Assembly (NCBI RefSeq): GCF_030403745.1
Contig: NZ_JAQMWP010000009.1
Location: forward strand, 124,001 to 188,000
DNA length: 64,000 nt
Reading direction: 5' to 3'
Source of the DNA: Streptomyces sp. S.PB5
GTDB lineage: Bacteria; Actinomycetota; Actinomycetes; Streptomycetales; Streptomycetaceae
Position 1 is the first letter of the stretch. The number at the start of each line of letters is the position of its first letter. The position numbers and the translations under genes are program-made. Shown here in pieces: positions 54,873-64,000 of this stretch. The notes under the pieces were generated by a model, which worked only from the letters and a program-made list of their open reading frames with translations, had not been told where the DNA came from and did no database searches.

Positions 54873-57800
54873 TCAGCCGCCGCTGTGCAGATGCGCGGCC
54901 CATTTCCACGGCTGCTGTGCACCCAGGGAGTCGCGGAGGGCGCGGACCGTATCGTGCAGGGCGTCGGCGGCGGTGGTGTCAGAGAGGCTGTGGGGAGCCT
55001 GCCTGGCGACCCGCTGGTAGAACATCCTGGCCGCGAAGAGGGCCGACTCATCGGTGATCGGCCACAGAGTGGCGATCACATGCCGGTAGCCAGCGAGTTG
55101 GAAGGCCGAGGACAGGTGGAGCGCCTCGTCCGCGAGCCTCGGCGGTCCGCTGCGCGCCGTGGCACAGGTCGACAGATACGCGAGGTCCGCATCGGCCAGG
55201 TGCAGCCGGGCCAGGTCGGTGACGGTCAGCGGGTGGCTGCGGTGGTCGGCGAGTACCAGGCAGCTGGCGGAGGGTGTGGTCATGTCGCTGGTCGCGTGGC
55301 AGGCGAAGTGCGCCGACCGGTGGCGGGGCAGCTCCCGGATCACGGTGGCGAAGTCGGCCCGTGCGTCCATGGGGACATCCGGCTGCTTCGCCCTGGCCTG
55401 CTGCACATCGCCGTACAGGACGTCCACTTGGCCGGGCCATTCCCTGACCACCGCGTCTGCCTCGGCCATGACGAACGGCAGAGGCACCACGCCCGGCGCG
55501 CTCGGCACGGCGACCGCAAGCAGTCCGCCCGGACCTGCTGCGGCAGGGGAGCGGCGGGCGTACGTCAGGGCGCGGATCGTGGGCGTGTAGGACGAGACGA
55601 CACGGTCGAGCACCGTACGCGGGACCGGGTCGAAGCGTGTGGAGTGATCGCCCGCGGCGTGCAGCGGCAGGAAGGACAGCGGACCCGCCGGGCACCACCA
55701 GATACGCGGCCATCGCCCGTCCGGCGCCGAGCCGCCCCTCTCCGTCATGCCCAGGGCGTCGAGCACCGGTTCGGTCACGGCGTCCCAGAGCCAGCGAAGG
55801 ACGTCGTGCAGGCCCTGCTCCGCGCGCTCGGTCAGACCCGCGATGTGGTGCAGGTCCACTGAGTTCTGGAACGTCACCAACTGCTCGACCAGGGCGTCCG
55901 GTGTCAGCTGCGGCAGGCGCGCCACCCGTATCCCCTCGGGTGTGAGGAGCAGAGCGTCGGACCGGATGGCGCTGACGGTGAGAAGCACGATCGGGCCTCG
56001 CCGGGCCGCCGTGAGCAACTCGTCCGCCGGGGTGGGGAGCCCGAAGTGCTGCAGGCCCGGCAAGGCGCGGATCGTGCCGACGACCTGTTCGAGTTCCTCT
56101 CTGAGCTGCTGACGGTGATCAGCGCCCCTGCCGGGCGGCGCCCACTCGCCCCAGTTGGACACCCCCGGTGCTCCGCCGGCGGAGGCGCGGTCCAATTGGT
56201 CGCACAGGCGTACGAAATCGGTGGCCAGGTGCCGCTTCTGCGGAGGCAGGGCGGCCAGGTCGATCCGGGTGTCCAGCGCGCGGCTCAGGAGCAGGCCGCG
56301 GCCGAACTCCCAGAACTCCACTGCCTGTTCGGGCTGCCCGGCCTGCAGGAAGCAGGCTGCCCCGTCGCTTCCCAGGAGGGTCAGCTCGGCGAGCCAGTGC
56401 TCCTGGTCCAAGCGGTTCATCCCTCGCGGCGTCACGTAGGCGAGCAGCTCGGCCACCCCCTTGTACCCCTGCGCCGCCACGGCCCAGCTGCCGGCGTCAG
56501 CCGCCGCGCGGCCCCATAGCCGGGCGGCCCTGGCCCGCATGATTGGCGGCGCCTCCATGACGCGCGCCGCCTCTTGGCAGAGTGCGACCGTTTCGTCGAG
56601 ATCGGCGGTCGTCGGGGTGTGGGCGGCACGCTGGCGGAGGCCTTCGGCGAGGGCGAGGAGTTGGGTGGCCCGTGTCGGATGCCCTGGCGGCGTAAGGTCC
56701 AGAGCTTCCCGGCACTGCTCGATGGCCGAGTCCAGGTAGCCGGGTGCTCCGTCGTGCTCCGACCGCTTCCTCAGCGCGTTGCTCAGGTTGACCAGATACC
56801 GGGCCCGGTCGTGGTGGCCACGCATGGCGGCGACGGCCTGTCGGCTCAACTCCACGGCCTCGTCCAGGTCCTCGATGGTGCCGCGTGCCGCGAGCGCGTT
56901 GCCGAGGCTGATCAGGCGGCGGGGCCGGTCGGCGTGATCGCCGGGTGTGGAGTCCAGCGCCTGGCGGTCCACCGTGATGGCCTCCTCCAAGTCCGTCTGG
57001 TTGCCGCTGTGTTCGAACCGGATGTGCAGCGCGATGCCCAGGTTGGCCAGGCAGATGGTGTGGGCTCGTGGATCGGGGGCGTTCGCCTGCGCTGCGCGGC
57101 GCTGGACGTCGACGGATTCGTTCAGGAAGCCGAGTTCTCCGGTCAGTTCGTAGAAGCGGAACATGATGCCGCCGAGGTTGGTGAGCACCTGGGCGGATCG
57201 GGGGGAGTCGGCAGGCACTGCCGCCACGGCTTGTCGAGTGACCTCGACGGCCTCGGCGAGGTCGTCCTGGCGGCCATGGCGCTCGTAGCTTCTGCGCAGC
57301 GCGATACCCAGGTTGACCAGCGCCCCGACGGCGGTGGCGCTGTCCGGGGCCAGGTGCCGACGCGCGGCGGCGACGGCACGGCGGCCTTCCGCGACCGCCT
57401 CCTCCAGAGCGGTCGTATCTCCGGTGTGTTCGTAGCGATCGACAAGGGCGACGCACAGCATGGCCGACACGTGCGTCCGGGCTCGGACCGTCTTCAGGTC
57501 TGCACCCGCGGCCTGTTGGTAGCTCTTGATCGCTTCGTCCAGGTCGGGCAGGCCATGGCTGTGCTCGTAGCGGGTCAGGAGGCTGGTGCCCAGGTTGGCC
57601 AGCGCCACGGCGTCGTCGGCTCGGGTGGCCTGACGGCCCGACTCGATCGCTTCGTCCAGGTCGGTGCGGTCTTGGGCGCGCTCGAAGCGGTCCCGCAGCA
57701 GCTCGCTGAGGACCATCAGGTACCGGCGCCGGTCAGGGTGGTCGGCAGGCGTGGCTGCCAGCAACTCGCGCCGGGCCGCCACAGCGGCGTCGAGGTCCTC

Positions 57801-59069
57801 CCTATCACCGGCGTGATCGAATCGGGTCTGCAGCGCCCTGGCCAGGGTGTCGAGTATCGCCGCACGGGTGGAGTGGCCGGGCGGGGTCGAGGCCACGGCC
57901 TGTCGGCTGAGGTCGATCGCCTCGTCCAGTTCGCCGCGGTCGTGGGCGTGCTCGAAACGCAGGCAGAGGGCGCCACTGAGGTTCGACTGGAGTCCGCTCA
58001 CCTTTGGATGCCCGGGGGGCAGAGGCCGTATGGCCTCCCGGTAGAGCACAATCGCCTCGTCCAGGTCGGCGGGGTCGTTCGAGCGGCCATAGCGGGACAC
58101 GAGAGCGCCGCCGAGGTTCGACACCACGGCCGCGCGAACGGGATGCCCGTGGGGCAGCAGGTCGGCTGCCTGCCGCAGCAGGGTGACGGCCTGTTTCAGG
58201 TCCGCCGCCTTGCCGTTCCGCTCGTATCGGCCCCGCAGATTCGCCCCCAGATTGGACAGGATCTGCGCGCGAGCGGGGTGGTCGGCCCGGGCCGCTGTGC
58301 GTGCCTTGCGGCCGACCGTGATGGCCTCGTCCAAGTCGGCGGGCTGCTGGGCTAGGTCGAACCGCATGCCCAGGGCATTGCCGAGATTGGACAGCGCGGA
58401 GGCGTGATCGGGATGCGAGGGCGGAGAGACAGTGACTGCCTCCCGGCTGACCTCTATGGCCTCGTCCAGGTCCTCGGGGGCGCCCTTGAGCTCGAACCTC
58501 TGCTCCAGCGCGTCATCCAGAGCCGCCAGGTAGCGGCCCCGGTTCGGATGGTCGCGGGGAAGCTCGCGCAGCGCCTCTCGGAGGAGATGCACCGCCTCAT
58601 CCAGAGAGTGGGGGGCGTTTGGTGCCAATCGCACAACGTCAAGGGCCCGTTCGGCATCCGCCTCGGCACCACTTTGCGGCGCAGTCCGATCGGCCTTTGG
58701 GCCTGCAGAATCCAAGCGGATGAGTGGACGGAGTTCGGGCGGCACCATCTCGGGAGCGACGATGTCCAGCAGCGTGAACAGTTGCACCGCGATGAACAGC
58801 TCCTGCTGATCCTGGCCGGCGGGCAGCACCTGGAAACGGGCGAAGTGCAGCATGCCGCAGAGGCTCAGCGTCTCGGCGCCAGCCCGACCTTCGGGCAAGT
58901 CCCCGAGCAGCACGCGTGCTTCGTCGAGCGCGGAGTCGCCCAGGACAGCGTCGGTGTCGCCGGCGCGGACGAATCGAGCCAGCCGCGCGCGGAGCGCGGC
59001 GATCGTCTCTTCCGTCGTCGGCGCCTTCCGCTTCTTCCACTTCATCGCACTCACCGCGTCCTGCTCCAT
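54873..59069 (-). CDS. Large TPR-repeat CHAT-domain cysteine protease
   Basis: A 1398-residue protein and first gene of a three-gene operon. After an N-terminal helical region (1-190), about fourteen TPR-like units of 45-50 residues share the consensus HPxRAxxLxNLGxAL, then RFExxGDxxDLDEAI (about 190-830). A linker (830-1130) precedes a C-terminal CHAT peptidase domain with SAHFACHATSD (catalytic His near 1258) and AYLSTCATA (catalytic Cys near 1302), then HLSSAFQLAGYRHVIATLWP. CHAT proteases are caspase/separase-like; with TPR domains they act in bacterial conflict systems such as TPR-CHAT (Craspase) and gasdermin-activating loci. ATG 59069 has AGGGAG close by. Substrate and trigger are unknown. 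Confidence 0.92.
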   Translation of the reverse strand: MEQDAVSAMKWKKRKAPTTEETIAALRARLARFVRAGDTDAVLGDSALDEARVLLGDLPEGRAGAETLSLCGMLHFARFQVLPAGQDQQELFIAVQLFTLLDIVAPEMVPPELRPLIRLDSAGPKADRTAPQSGAEADAERALDVVRLAPNAPHSLDEAVHLLREALRELPRDHPNRGRYLAALDDALEQRFELKGAPEDLDEAIEVSREAVTVSPPSHPDHASALSNLGNALGMRFDLAQQPADLDEAITVGRKARTAARADHPARAQILSNLGANLRGRYERNGKAADLKQAVTLLRQAADLLPHGHPVRAAVVSNLGGALVSRYGRSNDPADLDEAIVLYREAIRPLPPGHPKVSGLQSNLSGALCLRFEHAHDRGELDEAIDLSRQAVASTPPGHSTRAAILDTLARALQTRFDHAGDREDLDAAVAARRELLAATPADHPDRRRYLMVLSELLRDRFERAQDRTDLDEAIESGRQATRADDAVALANLGTSLLTRYEHSHGLPDLDEAIKSYQQAAGADLKTVRARTHVSAMLCVALVDRYEHTGDTTALEEAVAEGRRAVAAARRHLAPDSATAVGALVNLGIALRRSYERHGRQDDLAEAVEVTRQAVAAVPADSPRSAQVLTNLGGIMFRFYELTGELGFLNESVDVQRRAAQANAPDPRAHTICLANLGIALHIRFEHSGNQTDLEEAITVDRQALDSTPGDHADRPRRLISLGNALAARGTIEDLDEAVELSRQAVAAMRGHHDRARYLVNLSNALRKRSEHDGAPGYLDSAIEQCREALDLTPPGHPTRATQLLALAEGLRQRAAHTPTTADLDETVALCQEAARVMEAPPIMRARAARLWGRAAADAGSWAVAAQGYKGVAELLAYVTPRGMNRLDQEHWLAELTLLGSDGAACFLQAGQPEQAVEFWEFGRGLLLSRALDTRIDLAALPPQKRHLATDFVRLCDQLDRASAGGAPGVSNWGEWAPPGRGADHRQQLREELEQVVGTIRALPGLQHFGLPTPADELLTAARRGPIVLLTVSAIRSDALLLTPEGIRVARLPQLTPDALVEQLVTFQNSVDLHHIAGLTERAEQGLHDVLRWLWDAVTEPVLDALGMTERGGSAPDGRWPRIWWCPAGPLSFLPLHAAGDHSTRFDPVPRTVLDRVVSSYTPTIRALTYARRSPAAAGPGGLLAVAVPSAPGVVPLPFVMAEADAVVREWPGQVDVLYGDVQQARAKQPDVPMDARADFATVIRELPRHRSAHFACHATSDMTTPSASCLVLADHRSHPLTVTDLARLHLADADLAYLSTCATARSGPPRLADEALHLSSAFQLAGYRHVIATLWPITDESALFAARMFYQRVARQAPHSLSDTTAADALHDTVRALRDSLGAQQPWKWAAHLHSGG

Positions 59070-59323
59070 GTCTCCCTACCAGCAGGGTCGCGCCAGCGCT
59101 TGACGACGGACAGGGGCCGAACGTCCCAGGTGGCGGCACAGAAGCATGATCAGAGCGCGACCGGTTGCCCCTCAACGCGCTCGGCTCCCATTCGCGTGCC
59201 ACTGCATCATGGCCACCGTGCTCGACGAAGGGGATATATTAGGAAGAAGTGTTCGTCCCGTCATCTCCGCAAGAGGGCTTCTCGGAACCGAGCGATCCGG
59301 GCGCGGCTCGACAGGACCCACAC

Positions 59324-59650
59324 TTACTTCAGCTCGCCCTTGGGCAACGGCCGGTTGATGGCCCGGAACTCGTGGTGCTGCTGGTACTCGCTCACATCCG
59401 TCCGGACTACCGACAGATGCTGCGGCCCGGCAAGCTCTACCTTGCGGCTCGGGGTGCAGGCCTTCATCGAGACGGGGTGCGGAAGACGCGCCATGTGCCG
59501 TAGGTGCCGGCGGGCAGCTTGTCGAGGACCTTCTTCGCGGCGCGCCGCGGTCAGTGCGGCGGGCCTGGTCGGCGGCGCCCTCGTACTCGCGAGACGCGGC
59601 CTCGATCTGCTCGACCGGGGGGTGGGTTCAGCACTGGAGTCCTGCCCGAC
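59324..59650 (-). pseudogene. Decayed hypothetical gene upstream of the CHAT operon
   Basis: The minus strand shows coding-like blocks in shifting frames: VEQIEAASREYEGAADQARR, then AAKKVLDKLPAGTYGTWRVF, then VELAGPQHLSVVRTDVSEYQ followed by HHEFRAINRPLPKGELK and stop TAA at 59324. About 90 percent of third positions are G or C in the last block, far above the opposite strand. Joined, they would make a protein of about 110 residues; at least two frameshifts break it. The rest of the 774-bp gap 59070-59843 contains the CHAT promoter region and no other supported gene. Confidence 0.45.
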
Positions 59651-59843
59651 GGGGCCCGGCCCAGCCCGCCGCCGGGCCTTCCTGGGGCCAGAATGAGGCC
59701 GGAAGGGCAGGGAAACACCGGGAGTGATCACCAAACCCGGGGCGCCCCAATGCGTGGAAGCTCTTCCGTCGCGGTTTCGATGATCCTGCGTGCGCCGACC
59801 GGCTGCCGGGCCTCTTCCTGCTTCGGGGCGCGTTTTCTCAGAC

Positions 59844-60395
59844 TCAGTGAGTGTCGGGCTCCGGGTCCGGGAGGGGGAGTTCGTCGAGGTCGAGGGTGAA
59901 GGTGCGGCCGTCGGCCAGGGGGATGGGGAGCTTGCCTGTGCCGTATGCGCGGGTGTGGGCGGTGCTGTAGCCGCTGGAGGTGGGCTCGGTGTGCAGGACG
60001 ACTTCCCGCGCGTAGGGATCCACGACGAGGTAGACGGGGATGCCGTACCGGCCGTACTTCGCGGTGCAGTCGTCGTAATCCTTGCGTGCCGAGGACGTGG
60101 AGACGACCTCCGAGATCAACAGGACGTCCTCGAAGCTGTAGCGCTTGCCCTCCTTGCGCGCGTCCTCGCGCAGGATGGCCAGGTCGGGGGCGGAGTTCTC
60201 GTCGGCGGGGAAGTCGATGTAGACGTCCGAGGTGACCTTCGCATGACGGCCGAGGGCGAGAGAGTCGATCTGCATCGACCTGATCGTGCTGGAGTGCTCT
60301 TCGCTCTGCGGGGTCATGATGATCTTTCCGTCGACGCCGAAGAACACCACATATCCCGCGGGGAACTCGGTGTGCGTGATCGCGTCGACACTCAT
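59844..60395 (-). CDS. Uma2-family putative restriction endonuclease
   Basis: A 183-residue PD-(D/E)XK-fold protein (Uma2, DUF820). ATG 60395 follows GGAG by about ten bases. Core motifs are GKIIMTPQSEEHS near the N-terminus, APDLAIL (Asp), LLISEVVSTSSARKDYDD (the E-x-S...D/K region) and YGIPVYLVVDPYAREVVLH. Such proteins are abundant in actinobacteria and cyanobacteria; their nuclease function is mostly predicted. A stump of a second copy lies at 53116, so two direct copies flank the CHAT operon. Confidence 0.9.
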   Translation of the reverse strand: MSVDAITHTEFPAGYVVFFGVDGKIIMTPQSEEHSSTIRSMQIDSLALGRHAKVTSDVYIDFPADENSAPDLAILREDARKEGKRYSFEDVLLISEVVSTSSARKDYDDCTAKYGRYGIPVYLVVDPYAREVVLHTEPTSSGYSTAHTRAYGTGKLPIPLADGRTFTLDLDELPLPDPEPDTH

Positions 60396-60697
60396 GGACG
60401 GTGCTCCTTCCCGTGTGCCGTCATGATACGGCGGACAGAGTCGTCCCACGGGTGGACTTCCGTGGCCTGCGCGCACCACAGGGGGCCGGTCCGCACGAGC
60501 GGCCGCCGTGACGCGGGGCGTGAGCTGGGCCCGTAGGTGTTCAGACGCAGCAGCTGGCGTTGGGTGACTTTCAGGGGCGGCGGCCATCTTCCGGGTGGCC
60601 ATGGGGTGGCCGGACGCCTTTGGGGGTTGCGGTACGAGGCACCGGCGCCCGGTACAACGCATGTGGTTTGATCAGGCACAACGACCTCTGGCGGCAT
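60392..60697 (-). CDS. Possible small ORF coupled to the Uma2 gene
   Basis: A 101-codon frame whose stop overlaps the Uma2 start (ATGA). The last part (LWCAQATEVHPWDDSVRRIM, then TAHGKEHRP) is coding-like with mostly GC third positions, but the first part is not and no ribosome site marks a start. I recognise no domain. It may be only the end of a decayed gene. Confidence 0.25.
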   Translation of the reverse strand: MPPEVVVPDQTTCVVPGAGASYRNPQRRPATPWPPGRWPPPLKVTQRQLLRLNTYGPSSRPASRRPLVRTGPLWCAQATEVHPWDDSVRRIMTAHGKEHRP

Positions 60698-60899
60698 CAG
60701 TCGTCACCAGGGCCGGGCAGGCTGGATGGGCACCAGGTCCGCCGCTGTCCCGCCTGGGCCCGCCGGTTCACCCTCGCGATGCCGGCCCACGCCTTCCTCG
60801 CCGTCGTCCGCGCGCCGACGAACACGCGCACCGGCCCACGCCGGACGACGTGATCCCGTTTGTCCTGCGACGAGGCTGGGGACGGTCTCTCCCGGGGCT

Positions 60900-61294
60900 G
60901 CTTCGAACGGTTCGATACCGAGAGGGAAGGTCTTCGGGGCGTACTGCGCCACCACCATCGGCGGGTAGGAAAGCGTCGGGCGGTGTGTACCGCGCGGCAC
61001 GGCGATGTGTACGGCTGCGGGGGTGTCGTCGATCAGCTCATGCAGGGCCAGGGCGGATTCCCGCACAAGACGGCGCGAGGGGCCCGTGCGCACACGGCCA
61101 GCAGATCCGCGTGCGCCGTTTCCGGGGCGTCTGCCCGCCGGTACACCCCCACGGGACAGTTCGTCTATCTCCCCCTCCATGACCAAGTGCGCCAGATCGC
61201 GATGGGGAGAGCAGGGCCTGTCGCGCCTGCTCCGTCGTGAATGTGGGGGAAAGGCCGGCCGCTGCTCCAAGCGCGGGTTTTCCGCAGCGTTCAT
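60900..61294 (-). pseudogene. AbiEi-like type IV antitoxin/regulator, multiply frameshifted
   Basis: Minus-strand blocks in three frames join into an AbiEi-type protein: FTTEQARQA then LAHLVMEGEIDELSRG (winged helix), VYRRADAPETAHADLLAVCA, RAPRAVLC, then RESALALHELIDDTPAAVHI with AVPRGTHRPTL. Frame changes near 61205, 61155 and 61080 break it, and the sequence after FEAAPGETVP no longer fits. AbiEi antitoxins repress their own operon with an AbiEii nucleotidyltransferase toxin; no toxin gene is seen downstream. The 253-bp stretch 61295-61547 holds no gene; an 11-bp direct repeat lies at 61426-61447. Confidence 0.6.
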
Positions 61295-61547
61295 GTATCG
61301 AATGGCACCCCTTGAGCGGGGGTGGGGGATCGATTTGATACATCAGCTGGTGGGTGAGCGGCACATCCGGCGTTGATCACGTGCCGCGAACCTGCAGGTC
61401 AAAAGCCCTTTCCAGGGGGATGTCCCAGGGACTTTTCAGGGACTTTCACGTCTGCCCCAGGGAGTCTCCAGGCGCTTTCCGCCGCGTAAGCAGGAAAGGC
61501 CCCGACAGCGCCGAAAGACACGAACGCGCTGTTCAGGCCCCCTTCCC

Positions 61548-62915
<1,368 letters not shown>

Positions 62916-62933
62916 GGGGACTCCTAGAGAAAG

Positions 62934-62965
62934 GGTGGGGGCACACATCCTCGGGTGCCCCCACC
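62934..62965 (-). terminator. Terminator between glyA and sdaA
   Basis: A perfect 11-bp stem, GGTGGGGGCAC with GTGCCCCCACC, and a 10-nt loop lie 7 bp after the glyA stop on the minus strand and 19 bp before the sdaA start, so it may act as an attenuator for sdaA. Confidence 0.7.
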
Positions 62966-62971
62966 AGGGAA

Positions 62972-64000
<1,029 letters not shown>

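Noticed and set aside
59249..59503. Plus-strand 84-codon frame from GTG 59249 with AGGAAG upstream and a TTA codon.
   Set aside because: Its third positions are only about 60 percent GC, while the opposite strand there is about 90 percent and reads as a decayed gene.
61426..61447. Two 11-bp direct copies of CAGGGACTTTY downstream of sdaA.
   Set aside because: Too short and isolated to assign a role; noted only as local slippage.

Overview
The window is high-GC actinobacterial chromosome, almost certainly Streptomyces. Codons end in G or C, GTG starts are frequent, secreted proteins carry Tat or lipoprotein signals, and the gene set includes the GlgE pathway, paired two-component systems, twin M4 metalloproteases and actinobacterial L,D-transpeptidases. 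The left edge cuts a HelR/HelD-like helicase and the right edge cuts glyA.

Layout. 0-2.2 kb: helicase C-terminus and an unusual cytochrome P450. 2.3-10.1 kb (minus): the alpha-glucan operon glgE-treS-maltokinase-glgB, in which maltose-1-phosphate made from trehalose is polymerised and branched. A secreted subtilisin-like protease and glgP (plus) follow; glgX lies separately at 32-34 kb. 14.7-19.7 kb: a small hypothetical gene, a DUF1990 gene and two secreted M4 metallopeptidase paralogues. 20-27.2 kb (minus): four ABC exporter half-transporters forming two asymmetric heterodimers. 27.4-31 kb (plus): a four-gene ABC-2 transporter plus histidine kinase/response regulator operon, converging on a sulfatase pseudogene broken by a small inversion. 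34.8-46.2 kb: two tandem lipoprotein L,D-transpeptidases, enoyl-CoA hydratase, an RsbW-like ATP-binding protein, a deacetylase-like lipoprotein coupled to a YVTN beta-propeller lipoprotein, GNAT/MerR, an EF-hand protein, AraC/MDR dehydrogenase and an F420-dependent NADP reductase-like gene.

46.2-61.4 kb is accessory and decaying. It holds a GH25 lysozyme gene with an in-frame TGA, a 3' fragment of a tRNA-Thr gene that may be an integration scar, a broken PadR gene next to a DUF2306 gene, a two-component system divergent from a CPBP protease, and a three-gene CHAT-protease operon at 53.5-59.1 kb. That operon encodes a 1398-residue TPR-CHAT protein, a small Cys-motif protein and a membrane protein. 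It lies between an intact Uma2 nuclease gene and a remnant of a second copy, with an AbiEi-like antitoxin pseudogene beyond. The operon is the best candidate for a poorly described conflict-type system. The right end returns to core metabolism: sdaA and glyA, which together convert serine to pyruvate or to glycine plus one-carbon units.

No rRNA, intact tRNA, CRISPR array, insertion sequence or integrase was recognised.
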